A DNA stretch of 40,829 bases from Clostridiales bacterium (GCA_004558525.1 SFCQ01000016.1:1-40829); one strand, 5' to 3'. Shown: positions 15,044 through 25,165, counted from the stretch's first letter. Numbers and translations: made by a program. The notes: generated from the sequence alone by a model not told the origin.

Positions 15044-16034
15044 TGACAACATCAACATCAACTGTGCGGAATGGGAGCTTTATACGGCGGAAATAGCTGT
15101 AGAGTCTATGGACGAGATGATAAAGCTGTTTGGCGTGTTTGATGAGAATCTTAAGGTAATAAGCTCGGAAACGGGAGCGCGCATAATAGCCGCGGGCGAC
15201 TGTATACGCATAGAAGGCTCAAACAAAACCGTGGAGCTTGCGGCTACTGTTGTGGACAAGCTGCTCATAACTATAAGAAGGGGAGATAACATAGACCGGA
15301 GCCGTATCCGCTACGCTGTTGACCTTGCAAAGGAAGGCAATGCGGAGCTTATTACGGAGCTTGAAAGCGATGTTGTCGCATTTACCGCAAAGGGCAGAAG
15401 GATAAAGTGCAAGACGCTTGGCCAAAAGAAATACGTCAACGCGCTAAAAAGAAACACGGTAGTGTTCGGAGTAGGCCCTGCCGGTACGGGCAAGACATAT
15501 CTTGCGGTGGCCATGGCTGTGCTTGCGTACAAAAACAAAGAGGTTGAAAAGATAATCCTCACCCGCCCTGCGGTAGAAGCCGGTGAAAAGCTCGGTTTCC
15601 TTCCTGGCGATCTTCAGAACAAGGTCGATCCTTACCTGAGACCGTTGTATGATGCGCTTTACGATTTTCTTGGCGCGGAGACTTTTAAGAACCTTTCCGA
15701 GCGCGGAGTTATCGAGGTGGCCCCGCTTGCGTATATGCGCGGGCGCACGCTTAACGATGCATTTATAATATTGGACGAGGCGCAGAACTGCACAATAGAG
15801 CAGATGAAAATGTTCCTTACGCGGTTTGGGGAAGGTTCAAGGGTAGTCGTTACCGGCGACATAACGCAGATAGACCTTCCGCCGGAGCGCAAGAGCGGGC
15901 TTGTACATGCATTGGGCGTGCTTAAGGATGTTGAAGGTATTTCCCAGATATACCTGACATATAAGGACGTGGTTCGTCATGAAATGGTGCAGCGTATAAT
16001 AAGCGCTTACGATAGGGCATATAAAAAAGACTGA
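15030..16034 (+). CDS. phoH: PhoH-like ATPase
   Basis: This 334-aa protein has an N-terminal KH-like region (about residues 25-85) and a PhoH ATPase domain with Walker A GPAGTGKTYLA, the TRPAVEAGEKLGFLPGD stretch, and Walker B AFIILDEAQNC. PhoH proteins are cytoplasmic RNA-linked ATPases. Their frequent neighbourhood with ybeY, kept here, suggests a role in RNA processing or quality control. The ATG at 15030 with AGAGGT just ahead is chosen; an upstream TTG in frame lacks a good site. It overlaps yqfD and is 27 nt before pgpH. Confidence 0.92.
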   Translation: METTNDNININCAEWELYTAEIAVESMDEMIKLFGVFDENLKVISSETGARIIAAGDCIRIEGSNKTVELAATVVDKLLITIRRGDNIDRSRIRYAVDLAKEGNAELITELESDVVAFTAKGRRIKCKTLGQKKYVNALKRNTVVFGVGPAGTGKTYLAVAMAVLAYKNKEVEKIILTRPAVEAGEKLGFLPGDLQNKVDPYLRPLYDALYDFLGAETFKNLSERGVIEVAPLAYMRGRTLNDAFIILDEAQNCTIEQMKMFLTRFGEGSRVVVTGDITQIDLPPERKSGLVHALGVLKDVEGISQIYLTYKDVVRHEMVQRIISAYDRAYKKD

Positions 16035-16061
16035 TCGGTTTTTGGGGAGGTGTAGACGGAA

Positions 16062-18200
16062 TTGGCAAAGCGTGAAGCGCCAAAACAGATAAACAGAAAA
16101 AACGCAAGGCTGATTTCCATTGGCATGCTTGCGCTTGCGCTTATCGTTGCGTTTGTGTGTGCAAAGGGAATGATCACCCCTGTTCGCTATGATATTAAGG
16201 TGGGGGAGGCGGCGCCAGCTACTATACTTGCCACATGCGAAGCGGTTGACGAGGTGAATACCGAGATCATGCGCGAAAGGGCAAGAAAGGAAGCCGGCAG
16301 CGTTTATTCAATAGACTCAGCCAGGGTAGAAGAATACACAAAAGCGGCCGAAAGCTTCTTTTCGGCCTTGAATAAGCTTCCCGAAAAGGCGCAGGCAATG
16401 CTTAAGGAGGACGCAGCTGCGCCAACGGCCGCAGATGAATGGGCAGATGCGCTTGATGCCAATGCCAAGGCTTCTCTTTGCAGCAATACGGTTCCCATAA
16501 TAGATGAAGCAAGCCTGCTTGCCGTGCTTTCAGCATCGAAGGAACAGCTTCAAACGCTTAAGGACGTTACGCTTTCAAAGCTTGCCACGGCGCTTGAAGC
16601 CGGCGTTTCGCAGGACGGTGTAAGCGGCCTTGTTTCAAGCTGTACGCGCGAGATAAACGCCATGAGCGCAATACCTGCCGGATTAAAAAGGATAGCCGTG
16701 CAGGTGTTTGACGCCTACCTTAAGCCTACGCTCAGCATAGATGAAGCGGCCACGGAATCAGCCCATGCATCAGCTATCGCAAGCATAGACCCGATAGTCG
16801 TTAAAAAAGGCAGCGTAATAGTTGAAAAAGGGAATCCGGTAACACAATCCCAGTTTGCCTTGCTTGAAGCGATGGGTCTTGTTAAGGGGGAAGAGAGCAA
16901 CGCAAGGCTCACTATAGGCTCTTTGCTCACGCTGGCTCTATTGTTTGCACTGTATGCTGTTTATATGCGCTTCTATCAGCGCGAGCTGCTTTCAAACTTA
17001 AAGCGCATGGCTATATTGGCTGTGCTTATCATGCTTTCTTCGGCGCTTGCCTATCTTACGAACAAGGTGGATTATCGCTTTACGCCGATATTGATCCCCG
17101 TCATGCTTTCGGCACTCCTCGTGGGTGAAAGCGCGGCTTTTACGCTGACCCTTCTGCTCGGTACGGTGTTTGGCATAATGGCCGGAGGCTCCGGCAGCGG
17201 CATATTGAGCGCGCATTGCTCAACGATGATAATATGCAATATAGTTGCAGGCTTTGGCGCAGTGCTCGCAATAAAGCAGGCGCAGAGCCGCGCCTCCATA
17301 ATAGCGGCAGGCGCTGTTGGCGGCGGATATGCCGCGCTCGTCATGATAGCCATGCAGCTTATGCTCAAAGCAGGCTTCCTTGAAATACTTGAGTCATTGG
17401 CCTGGATATTAGGCAGCGCAATACTGTGCGCGCTGCTTGTAACAGGTTCGCTTTCCATTTGGGAAACCATGTTCGACGTTGCTACAGCGGCACGATTGAA
17501 CGAGCTTAGCAATACTAATCACCCGCTTTTGCGGCAGCTTATGACAGAGGCGCCCGGTACATATCAGCACAGCATAATGGTCGCGGCCCTTGCCGAGGGA
17601 GCGGCCGAAAGGATAGGCGCCGATCCTCTGCTTGCGCGCGTTGGCGCGTATTATCACGATGTCGGCAAGCTGAGAAGGCCGCTGTACTTTAAGGAGAACC
17701 AGAAGAACGGCGAAAACATACACGATACGCTGCCTCCGCTTGAAAGCGCGCAATCAATAATCGCTCATCAGCGGGACGGCGTAACCCTGCTGACAAAATA
17801 TAAGCTGCCTTCCGCCGTGATAAGGATATGCGGCGAGCATCACGGCAATTCGCTTATGACCTACTTTTTCTATAAAGCTAAGCAGGCGGACGAGAATGTG
17901 GGCCAGAAGGGTTTCCGCTATCCCGGCAACAGGCCGAGCACAAAGGAAAGCGCAATAGTTATGATGGCCGATGGGTGCGAGGCTGCTGTACGCTCGCTTG
18001 GCGATACCAGCAGCGAGGCTGTGGAGCAGATGGTACACAAGATAATTTGGGGCAAGCTGAATGAAAACGAGAACATGATGTCAAACGCTCCTTTGACAAT
18101 AGCTGAGATATCGGAAATAGAAAAGAGCTTCCTCAAAACCTTCGCCGGTCTTATGCATGACCGTATAGAGTATCCTAATATGGAGGATTTGAAGTTATGA
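16062..18200 (+). CDS. pgpH: 7TM-HD cyclic-di-AMP phosphodiesterase, PgpH/YqfF family
   Basis: This 712-aa protein has the PgpH layout: one N-terminal transmembrane helix (about 18-36), a large extracytoplasmic domain (about 40-280), a bundle of membrane helices (about 285-475) and a cytoplasmic HD domain. The metal ligands are visible as YQHSIMVA (H503) and YYHDVGK (H532, D533), with further histidines in AHQRDG and CGEHHG. Relatives hydrolyse the second messenger c-di-AMP to pApA. The start is TTG 16062, with GGGGAGGTG about 10 nt upstream. It overlaps ybeY by 4 nt (ATGA). Its position between phoH and ybeY is typical of Firmicutes. Confidence 0.93.
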   Translation: MAKREAPKQINRKNARLISIGMLALALIVAFVCAKGMITPVRYDIKVGEAAPATILATCEAVDEVNTEIMRERARKEAGSVYSIDSARVEEYTKAAESFFSALNKLPEKAQAMLKEDAAAPTAADEWADALDANAKASLCSNTVPIIDEASLLAVLSASKEQLQTLKDVTLSKLATALEAGVSQDGVSGLVSSCTREINAMSAIPAGLKRIAVQVFDAYLKPTLSIDEAATESAHASAIASIDPIVVKKGSVIVEKGNPVTQSQFALLEAMGLVKGEESNARLTIGSLLTLALLFALYAVYMRFYQRELLSNLKRMAILAVLIMLSSALAYLTNKVDYRFTPILIPVMLSALLVGESAAFTLTLLLGTVFGIMAGGSGSGILSAHCSTMIICNIVAGFGAVLAIKQAQSRASIIAAGAVGGGYAALVMIAMQLMLKAGFLEILESLAWILGSAILCALLVTGSLSIWETMFDVATAARLNELSNTNHPLLRQLMTEAPGTYQHSIMVAALAEGAAERIGADPLLARVGAYYHDVGKLRRPLYFKENQKNGENIHDTLPPLESAQSIIAHQRDGVTLLTKYKLPSAVIRICGEHHGNSLMTYFFYKAKQADENVGQKGFRYPGNRPSTKESAIVMMADGCEAAVRSLGDTSSEAVEQMVHKIIWGKLNENENMMSNAPLTIAEISEIEKSFLKTFAGLMHDRIEYPNMEDLKL

Positions 18201-18634
18201 TAGAGGTTATGCTTCAAACCGAGTGTCCTAACGGTACTGAGCGCATCATAAAGCGCGCCGCAGAAGGCGCGCTGAAACAGCAAAAAGCCGGCGGCGATAT
18301 AAGCGTGCTTGTTACAGATGATGACACGATATGGAAAATGAACCGCGAATACAGGAATGTTGACAGGGCTACTGATGTATTGAGCTTCCCAAGCTGCGAT
18401 GGCGACGCTATAGCGGCCGCGCCGGACGGATTCCTTGGGGACATAGCTATATCCATTCACAAAGCCAAAGCTCAGGCCGAAGAATACGGCCATTCGTTTG
18501 AAAGGGAGCTTTCCTTCCTTACGGTACACGGCTGCCTGCACCTTTTGGGCTATGACCATATAGAAGATGGAGAGAGGCAAGAGATGTTTGCCCTTCAGGA
18601 TAAAATATTAAACGATATGGGGATAAAGAGATGA
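18197..18634 (+). CDS. ybeY: Endoribonuclease YbeY
   Basis: This 145-aa metalloprotein acts in 16S rRNA 3'-end maturation and ribosome quality control. The zinc-binding signature HGCLHLLGYDH is present near residues 114-124, and the family motifs YRNVDRATDVLSFP and LGDIAIS precede it. It overlaps both neighbours by ATGA junctions (pgpH upstream, cdd downstream). Full length for the family. Confidence 0.95.
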   Translation: MIEVMLQTECPNGTERIIKRAAEGALKQQKAGGDISVLVTDDDTIWKMNREYRNVDRATDVLSFPSCDGDAIAAAPDGFLGDIAISIHKAKAQAEEYGHSFERELSFLTVHGCLHLLGYDHIEDGERQEMFALQDKILNDMGIKR

Positions 18635-19047
18635 GAAGCATACATGAATTTGAAGTAAAGAACCTGCTTAGAATGGCCAACGATGCGCGTGAAAGGGCGT
18701 ATGTGCCTTATTCCGGCTTCCGCGTGGGCGCATGCCTTAAAGGGGCGTCGGGAGCATATTACTATGGCTGTAATATAGAAAACGCCGCTTATTCGCCAAC
18801 GGTATGCGCTGAAAGGGTAGCTATGTTCAGGGCTATATATGAAGGGGAAAGGACCTTTGACGCGCTTGCCATAGTTTGGGATGGCGATACGCCGGCCGTT
18901 CCCTGCGGGGTTTGCCGCCAGGTACTTAGTGAGTTTTGCGATGACGAAATGCCCATAATCTGCGCCAACAGGAAGGGCGAATACAAGATAATATCGCTGG
19001 GCGAGCTGCTGCCATACGCGTTTTCCAAAAAGGATATGAATCTATGA
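18631..19047 (+). CDS. cdd: Cytidine deaminase
   Basis: This 138-aa enzyme converts cytidine and deoxycytidine to the uridine forms in pyrimidine salvage. The catalytic CAE motif (SPTVCAERVA) and the second zinc-ligand pair PCGVCRQ are present, together with YVPYSGFRVGA and NIENAAYSP. It overlaps ybeY and era by 4 nt each. The undecaprenol/diacylglycerol kinase gene often found between ybeY and cdd is missing here. Together with pdp downstream it gives a local pyrimidine-nucleoside salvage pair. Confidence 0.95.
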   Translation: MRSIHEFEVKNLLRMANDARERAYVPYSGFRVGACLKGASGAYYYGCNIENAAYSPTVCAERVAMFRAIYEGERTFDALAIVWDGDTPAVPCGVCRQVLSEFCDDEMPIICANRKGEYKIISLGELLPYAFSKKDMNL

Positions 19048-19940
19048 TGGATACAGGCTTCTATTCGGGCTTTGTTTCAATAATCGGTTCGCCAAACGCA
19101 GGCAAAAGCACACTTATGAACCGAATAGTGGGGCAGAAGGTATCAATAGTCTCGCCCAAAGCGCAAACAACGAGGAACCGCATAATGGGCGTTGCTACAA
19201 GGAAGGATTATCAGATAGTTTTTCTTGATACCCCGGGTGTGGCTATGCCAAAGAACAAGCTTGGCGAATATATGCTTAAAGTTGCTTACGAATCGCTTAA
19301 CGAAGTCGAGTGCGCGCTGTTCATTACGGACGCTGCAAACGGCATACGCGAACGTGACGAGGCGATAATAGCAAAGCTCAGGGAGGCTAAGTCGCCGGTG
19401 ATAGCAGCCATAAATAAGTGCGACATAGCCGACAAGGAGGCTATTGCCAGGGCCAGGGCCAGGCTTGAAAAGGAGAGCTTTTTTAGGAGCATAATCGAAA
19501 TATCCGCAGAAAGCGGGCAGGGCGTAAACGAACTTGAAAAAGCAATAGCAGCATATCTTGTCCCCGGGCCTATGTATTTTCCCGAGGATATGGTGACCGA
19601 TATGCCGGAGCGCATAGTGTGTGCGGAGATAATAAGGGAAAAGGCGCTTAATCTGTTGAAAGAAGAGGTGCCGCACGGCATAGGCGTCGGAATAGATAAG
19701 ATGACGCTTAGGCCTGACGGCGGCCTATACGATATGTGGGCCACGATATATTGTGAGCGTGAAGGACATAAGGGCATAATAATAGGCAAAAAAGGCTCTA
19801 TGCTCAAGCAGATAGGCAGCGAGGCGCGCAAGGATATGGAGTGGCTGCTCGGCACAAGGGTAAATTTGCAGCTTTGGGTCAAGGTGCGCGATGATTGGCG
19901 CAACAGTCCAAGTGCACTTAAGGAACTTGGATACGAATAA
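19044..19940 (+). CDS. era: Ribosome-maturation GTPase Era
   Basis: This 298-aa GTPase has G1 GSPNAGKST, the KAQTTRNRI switch I region, G3 DTPG, G4 NKCD, and a C-terminal KH domain with GHKGIIIGKKGSMLKQIG. Era binds the 3' end of 16S rRNA during 30S assembly and is functionally linked with YbeY. Two consecutive ATG codons (19044 and 19047) are possible starts; the first overlaps cdd. The recO gene that often follows era is absent; pdp follows 13 nt later. Confidence 0.96.
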   Translation: MMDTGFYSGFVSIIGSPNAGKSTLMNRIVGQKVSIVSPKAQTTRNRIMGVATRKDYQIVFLDTPGVAMPKNKLGEYMLKVAYESLNEVECALFITDAANGIRERDEAIIAKLREAKSPVIAAINKCDIADKEAIARARARLEKESFFRSIIEISAESGQGVNELEKAIAAYLVPGPMYFPEDMVTDMPERIVCAEIIREKALNLLKEEVPHGIGVGIDKMTLRPDGGLYDMWATIYCEREGHKGIIIGKKGSMLKQIGSEARKDMEWLLGTRVNLQLWVKVRDDWRNSPSALKELGYE

Positions 19941-19953
19941 AGGGGTGATAACC

Positions 19954-21264
19954 ATGAGAATGGTTGACTTGATAGTAAAAACAAGGCGTAAGGAAGCGCT
20001 AAGCGATGATGAGATACACGCGATAGTTTCCGGCTTTACAAAGGGAGAGATACCGGACTATCAGATGTCCGCATGGATGATGGCAGTATGCCTCGAGGGC
20101 ATGACTAAGCGGGAGATAAGCGAGCTTACCTTAGCCATGATGAATTCCGGTGAAATAGTCAAGCTTGACGATCTTGCTGGGGTAAAGGTTGACAAACACT
20201 CTACCGGAGGCGTAGGCGATTCCACAACGCTTATAGCGGCCCCTCTTGTTGCCGCATGCGGCGGCACGGTTGCGAAGATGAGCGGTCGCGGGCTTGGCCA
20301 CACGGGCGGCACGCTTGATAAGCTTGAATCCGTTCCGGGAGTGAGCGTTGAGCTTACAATGGAAAGGTTCAAGCAGATAGTAGCTGATATAGGCCTTTGC
20401 GTAATGGGGCAAACGAAAAACCTTGTCCCTGCGGATAAACTGATGTATGCACTGAGGGATGTTACCGGCACGGTTGAAGGCATTCCGCTCATAGCCTCAA
20501 GCATAATGAGCAAGAAGCTCGCTTCCGGCGCAGAAGCCATAGTGCTTGACGTGAAGGCTGGAAGCGGAGCGTTTATGCATAACGCTGAGGACGCCGAAAG
20601 GCTTGCGCGCACCATGGTGGATATAGGCAACCATATGGGCAGGCGTACAATGGCGCTTATAACCGACATGAATCAGCCTTTAGGCCTTGCGGTTGGAAAC
20701 GGGCTTGAAATAATAGAGGCTATGGAGGCGCTTTCCGGCAAGCTTGATGAAAACGACCATCTTCTTAACGTGAGCCTTATGCTTGCAGCAAAAATGCTTA
20801 TAGCATCAGGCCTTGCAAAAACCGCAGAGGAAGCGAGAAAAATGCTTATGGAAAAGCTTGCTTCCGGCGAGGGACTGAACAGGCTTAAAAAGATGCTTTA
20901 TGCCATGGGCGGCAAGGAAGAGTACATAGAAAACCCCGATAAGCTTGCAGCGGTTAAAAGACTTGTGGACGTATATCCGGATGATTCAGGCTATATCGGC
21001 GATATGCGGGCGGAAAGCATAGGCGTTGCGGCACAGCTCCTCGGCGCAGGAAGGGCTAAAAAAGGCGATATCATCGATCCTGCGACCGGCCTTGTAATGC
21101 ATGTGCGCAGGGGAGACAGGGTCACAAAGCATGACCCGATAGCAACAATGTATGTAAATGACGACAGCCATCTTGAAGATGCTGTTGCAATGCTAAAAAG
21201 CGCAGTTGCTATAACTGCACAAAAGCCAAACGATATACCGATGGTTTATAAAGAGGTAGACTAA
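19954..21264 (+). CDS. pdp: Pyrimidine-nucleoside phosphorylase
   Basis: This 436-aa enzyme of the thymidine/pyrimidine-nucleoside phosphorylase family cleaves uridine and thymidine with phosphate. Family motifs: MRMVDLIVKTRR start, KHSTGGVGDSTTL (phosphate binding), MSGRGLGHTGGTLDKLE, and VKAGSGAFM. The C-terminal domain contains GLVMHVRRGDRV. The ATG at 19954 has AAGGGGTGAT 8 nt upstream and matches the family start exactly. Its place beside cdd (via era) points to nucleoside salvage. It is 2 nt from polA. Confidence 0.95.
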   Translation: MRMVDLIVKTRRKEALSDDEIHAIVSGFTKGEIPDYQMSAWMMAVCLEGMTKREISELTLAMMNSGEIVKLDDLAGVKVDKHSTGGVGDSTTLIAAPLVAACGGTVAKMSGRGLGHTGGTLDKLESVPGVSVELTMERFKQIVADIGLCVMGQTKNLVPADKLMYALRDVTGTVEGIPLIASSIMSKKLASGAEAIVLDVKAGSGAFMHNAEDAERLARTMVDIGNHMGRRTMALITDMNQPLGLAVGNGLEIIEAMEALSGKLDENDHLLNVSLMLAAKMLIASGLAKTAEEARKMLMEKLASGEGLNRLKKMLYAMGGKEEYIENPDKLAAVKRLVDVYPDDSGYIGDMRAESIGVAAQLLGAGRAKKGDIIDPATGLVMHVRRGDRVTKHDPIATMYVNDDSHLEDAVAMLKSAVAITAQKPNDIPMVYKEVD

Positions 21265-21266
21265 CA

Positions 21267-23840
21267 ATGGCAAAGCTTATCGCCATAGACGGAAACAGCC
21301 TTATGCACAGGGCATTTTACGCCCTGCCGGCAATGACTAACCGTGAAGGCGCCCCAACGGGCGCTATATACGGCTTTCTTGGCATGCTGCTTAAGCTGAT
21401 ACAGCAGAAGCCTGAATACCTTGTGGTAGCATTCGACATGCACGGCCCGACATTTAGGCATGAAGCATTTGCCGAATACAAAGCCGGCAGAAGGGCAACG
21501 CCTGACGAGCTTAGGACGCAGTTTTCGCTTATACGCGAGCTTTTGCCAAAGATGGGCATAACCATTTGCCAGTGTGAGCGATACGAGGCGGACGATATAC
21601 TGGGCACATTTGCGCGCATGGCAAATGAAAAGGGCGTTGATGCGCTGCTCGTTACTGGCGATAGGGACGCGCTGCAGCTAATATCGCCCAATACCCATGT
21701 TTTGATGACCAAAAAAGGAATAAGCGACACTATAGAATACGACGAGGCCGTTTTGATGGAGCAATACGGGCTTGAACCCAGGCGCATGATAGACCTTAAA
21801 TCCCTTATGGGTGACGGCTCGGACAACATACCGGGCATACCTGGCATAGGAGAAAAGACCGCGCTTAAGCTGCTTGCGAAATACGGCACTATGGAAAACA
21901 CGCTTGCCCATGCTGAAGATGAAAAGGGGGCGCTTGCTCAAAAGCTTAAAAACGGGGCTGACAGCGCGCGCATGAGCTATTCCGTAGGAACTATAGACGT
22001 AAATGCGCCGATAGGCATATCGCTTGAAGATACGCGTTTCAGCGAAAACACTCTTTCAGGCGGAATAGATATGATGCGTAAGCTTGAGCTTAGGAGTCTT
22101 ATCGAACGGATACCAAAGGGTGATATCGAAAGCGCCGCAGGGGATGCCGGGGAAGCTGAGAATAAAGTAGAGCATATAAGGATAGCCGATTCTGCCGCGC
22201 TGAATAAGCTTGTTGATGAGCTTAGCGGAGCCGAAGCGTTCGCCTGCCATGTGGACGGCGCCTTTACCGTGAGCATGGATAAAACAAAACAATACGATAT
22301 TGTGCTTGGCGAGACGCTGCTTGACGTTGGACTCGATGAAGATGGAATATATACCGCGCTGAAAGCTGTGCTTGAAGATGACAGCATCAAAAAAGCTTTT
22401 TTTGACAGCAAGGCAATGATGCATGCGGCTAAAAACCATGGCGTGAGCATAACCAATGTTTCGTTTGACGCTATGATAGCCGACTATCTTCTTCATGCCA
22501 TACACCCTTCCAACAGCTTAAAGACGCTTTCGGCCGAAAGGCTGAACGACGAAAACGAGTCCGGAGCGGCGGCTCTTATGAGGCTTTGGCCCGTGCTTAT
22601 AAACGAGCTTGAAGCTCAGGGCCTAAAAAAGCTTTATGACGAGATCGAGCTTCCGCTCATAAGCGTGCTGTTCGATATGGAAACGACAGGCTTTTCTATT
22701 GACAAAGAAGCGCTCGGCAATATGGGCGCCGAGCTTAACGCGCGGATCAAGTCGCTTGAAGCCTCTATCTATGAAGCTGCCGGAGAAAGCTTTAACATTC
22801 TTTCAACAAAGCAGCTTGGTACGGTCTTGTTTGACAAGCTGAAGTTGCCCGTCGTCAAAAAGACAAAAACCGGCTATTCCACCGATTCTGAGGTACTTGA
22901 GAGCCTTTATGATATGCACCCGATAGTGCCGATGGTGCTTGAGTATAGGACGCTCACAAAGCTTTGTTCAACCTTTATAGATGGGCTTTTGCCCTTGCTT
23001 GATAAGTCCGGGCGCGTACATTCACGCTTTAACCAAAACGTTACCGCAACAGGGCGCATATCAAGCACAGAACCGAATCTTCAGAATATTCCCGTGCGCA
23101 CAGAGCTTGGCAGGGAGATAAGAAAGGCCTTTATTGCAAGCGAAGGCCGTGTGCTTATCGATGCCGACTATTCGCAGATAGAGCTTAGGCTGCTCGCCGC
23201 TATGAGCGGCGATGCGAGCATGTGTAAGGCGTTTTTAGACGGGGCGGATATACACAGGCGTACCGCGAGTGAGGTTTTCGGCGTGCCGTTTGAAGAGGTA
23301 ACGGGGGAGCAAAGAAGCGCAGCCAAGGCCGTCAACTTTGGCATAGTATATGGGATAAGCGACTATGGGCTTGCGCGGCAGCTTGGCATAACAAGAAAGC
23401 AGGCTGCAAGATATATAGAGCTGTATTTTGATCGCTATCCGGACGTGCAGGCGTTCTTAAAGCAATGCGTAGCCAAGGCAAAAGAAGAAGGGGCAGCAAA
23501 GACTTTGTTCGGCAGAAGAAGGGAAATGCCGGAGCTTTCATCGTCCAACTATAACACAAGATCCTTTGGCGAAAGGGTAGCCATGAACATGCCCATACAG
23601 GGCACAGCGGCAGACATAATCAAGCTTGCTATGGTAAGGGTGCATAACGGGCTTAAGGAGCGCGGATACAAAGCAAAGCTGATATTGCAGATTCACGACG
23701 AGCTTATAATAGACGCACCCAGGGAGGAAGCGGAAAGCGTCGCCGTTCTTTTGAAGGAATGTATGGAAAGCGTAGTCGCTCTTAAGGTCCCGCTTATTGC
23801 TGAGGTGCATATGGGGCATAGCTGGTATGACACAAAGTGA
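21267..23840 (+). CDS. polA: DNA polymerase I
   Basis: This 857-aa polymerase has an intact 5'-nuclease domain (about 1-290: IDGNSLMHRAFYA, YEADDILG, VTGDRDALQ, MGDGSDNIPGIPGIGEKTA), a middle exonuclease-like domain, and an intact polymerase domain with motif A DADYSQIELRLLA, motif B RSAAKAVNFGIVYGIS and motif C LQIHDELIIDAP. In the middle domain the first metal-binding DxE motif is not visible (the strand reads AFACHVDGA), so proofreading is probably lost, as in Bacillus polymerase I. It serves Okazaki-fragment maturation and repair. It lies between pdp and coaE in the same run. Confidence 0.96.
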   Translation: MAKLIAIDGNSLMHRAFYALPAMTNREGAPTGAIYGFLGMLLKLIQQKPEYLVVAFDMHGPTFRHEAFAEYKAGRRATPDELRTQFSLIRELLPKMGITICQCERYEADDILGTFARMANEKGVDALLVTGDRDALQLISPNTHVLMTKKGISDTIEYDEAVLMEQYGLEPRRMIDLKSLMGDGSDNIPGIPGIGEKTALKLLAKYGTMENTLAHAEDEKGALAQKLKNGADSARMSYSVGTIDVNAPIGISLEDTRFSENTLSGGIDMMRKLELRSLIERIPKGDIESAAGDAGEAENKVEHIRIADSAALNKLVDELSGAEAFACHVDGAFTVSMDKTKQYDIVLGETLLDVGLDEDGIYTALKAVLEDDSIKKAFFDSKAMMHAAKNHGVSITNVSFDAMIADYLLHAIHPSNSLKTLSAERLNDENESGAAALMRLWPVLINELEAQGLKKLYDEIELPLISVLFDMETTGFSIDKEALGNMGAELNARIKSLEASIYEAAGESFNILSTKQLGTVLFDKLKLPVVKKTKTGYSTDSEVLESLYDMHPIVPMVLEYRTLTKLCSTFIDGLLPLLDKSGRVHSRFNQNVTATGRISSTEPNLQNIPVRTELGREIRKAFIASEGRVLIDADYSQIELRLLAAMSGDASMCKAFLDGADIHRRTASEVFGVPFEEVTGEQRSAAKAVNFGIVYGISDYGLARQLGITRKQAARYIELYFDRYPDVQAFLKQCVAKAKEEGAAKTLFGRRREMPELSSSNYNTRSFGERVAMNMPIQGTAADIIKLAMVRVHNGLKERGYKAKLILQIHDELIIDAPREEAESVAVLLKECMESVVALKVPLIAEVHMGHSWYDTK

Positions 23841-23849
23841 GGCTAAAGC

Positions 23850-24455
23850 ATGATAATAGGACTTACTGGCACCATAGGCTCAGGCAAATCAACAGTTTCT
23901 GCAAGGCTCGCCAAGCTTGGCGCGCTTGTGCTTGATGCTGATACAATATCGCGTGAGGCGGTTAAAAAGGGCGCTGACGGGCTTAATAAAATAGCAGAGG
24001 TATTCGGTAAAGAGGTTATTGACGCAAACGGCGAGCTTGACAGAAAAGCGCTTGCCGGAATAGTCTTTTCTGATGAAAGCAAGCGGCTTATCCTGAACGG
24101 AATAATACATCCGCAGGTGCTTAAGGCGCTTAAGGAAAGGACGCACGGCGAAAAAGCCTTAAACCCCGATAGGATGATAGTATGGGATGTTCCGCTTTTG
24201 ATAGAGGTCGGCTGGGTAGAATACGTCGATTCTGTATGGCTTGTTACGGCGCCCGAGCAAACGCGTATAAACCGGATTATGGCGCGTGACGGATGCACGA
24301 TTAAGCAGGCGCAAAGCAGGATATGCGCACAGATGAGCGAAGAAGAAAAAGCGCGTTTCAGCAATGAAATAATAGATAATGGCGGCAGCCTGGAGCAGCT
24401 GTACCAAAGAGTTGACGCTTTGTACAGTGAGTATTCCAATATGCAGTCATTATGA
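23850..24455 (+). CDS. coaE: Dephospho-CoA kinase
   Basis: This 201-aa P-loop kinase phosphorylates dephospho-CoA in the last step of coenzyme A synthesis. Walker A GTIGSGKST is at residues 7-15, followed by LDADTISRE, the HPQV motif, and WDVPLLIEVGW with TAPEQTRINRIMARDG. Full family length. polA-coaE adjacency is common in Firmicutes. It overlaps the next gene by 4 nt. Confidence 0.95.
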   Translation: MIIGLTGTIGSGKSTVSARLAKLGALVLDADTISREAVKKGADGLNKIAEVFGKEVIDANGELDRKALAGIVFSDESKRLILNGIIHPQVLKALKERTHGEKALNPDRMIVWDVPLLIEVGWVEYVDSVWLVTAPEQTRINRIMARDGCTIKQAQSRICAQMSEEEKARFSNEIIDNGGSLEQLYQRVDALYSEYSNMQSL

Positions 24456-25165
24456 GTACGACGGGCGCGCCGGCTATGGCAAAGCCGGCAAAAAAGAAAG
24501 GCGGCGGAAAAGCCAAGGCGAAAAAGCAGGTTTCACCCGCAGGTAAAAAGCTAAAACGCAGCGCAAAGAGCAAAAGCAGTATTAAAGACGCTAAGCTTAA
24601 AAAACTTACGCTGATTCTTTGCATATTTGCATCCGCAGCCATGCTCGTTATAGCTGGGCTTTATGCCAACAGAATGTTGGAGAAGCGTACCTATAAGCTG
24701 CTTTATCCAGAAGAGATACTATCCGGCGCAAAAGAATACTCGCTTGATCCATACCTTGTTGCGGCGGTGATACAGACGGAAAGCTCAAACAGGGCAAATG
24801 TGGTATCCAACAAGGGCGCGGTAGGGCTTATGCAGATAATGCCCAAAACAGGCGAATGGATATCAGAAAAGATAGGCATGAGCGATTATTCAGAAGATAT
24901 GCTTAGGGAGCCTTATGTAAATATTCGCTTCGGCTGCTGGTATTTAAGGTATTTGAGCGACAAATACGGCGGGATAGAGCGCAGTATACTATCAGCCTAC
25001 AATGCTGGCCCCGGCAATGTTGACAAGTGGCTCAGCGACCCGCGCTATGGCGACGGAAAGAGGCTTTTGGACATACCGTATAAAGAAACGCGAGAATATG
25101 TTGAAAAGGTCTCGTCCGCAAAGGAGAAATATAGGGAATTATATGAAAAAGAGCTTGGTAAATAG
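24452..25165 (+). CDS. Membrane-anchored lytic transglycosylase (GH23, SLT domain)
   Basis: This 237-aa protein has a strongly basic cytoplasmic tail (17 lysines in the first 51 residues), one transmembrane helix (about 51-71), and an extracytoplasmic SLT domain. The catalytic glutamate is E110 in QTESSNRANV, followed by GAVGLMQIMPKTGEWI and LSAYNAGPGNV. It cleaves peptidoglycan glycan strands with formation of 1,6-anhydro-muramic acid ends, by family knowledge. The coaE-SLT order is frequent in clostridia. Its end overlaps the next gene by 23 nt. The lysine-rich tail could bind nucleic acid or phospholipid headgroups; that is inference only. Confidence 0.92.
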   Translation: MSTTGAPAMAKPAKKKGGGKAKAKKQVSPAGKKLKRSAKSKSSIKDAKLKKLTLILCIFASAAMLVIAGLYANRMLEKRTYKLLYPEEILSGAKEYSLDPYLVAAVIQTESSNRANVVSNKGAVGLMQIMPKTGEWISEKIGMSDYSEDMLREPYVNIRFGCWYLRYLSDKYGGIERSILSAYNAGPGNVDKWLSDPRYGDGKRLLDIPYKETREYVEKVSSAKEKYRELYEKELGK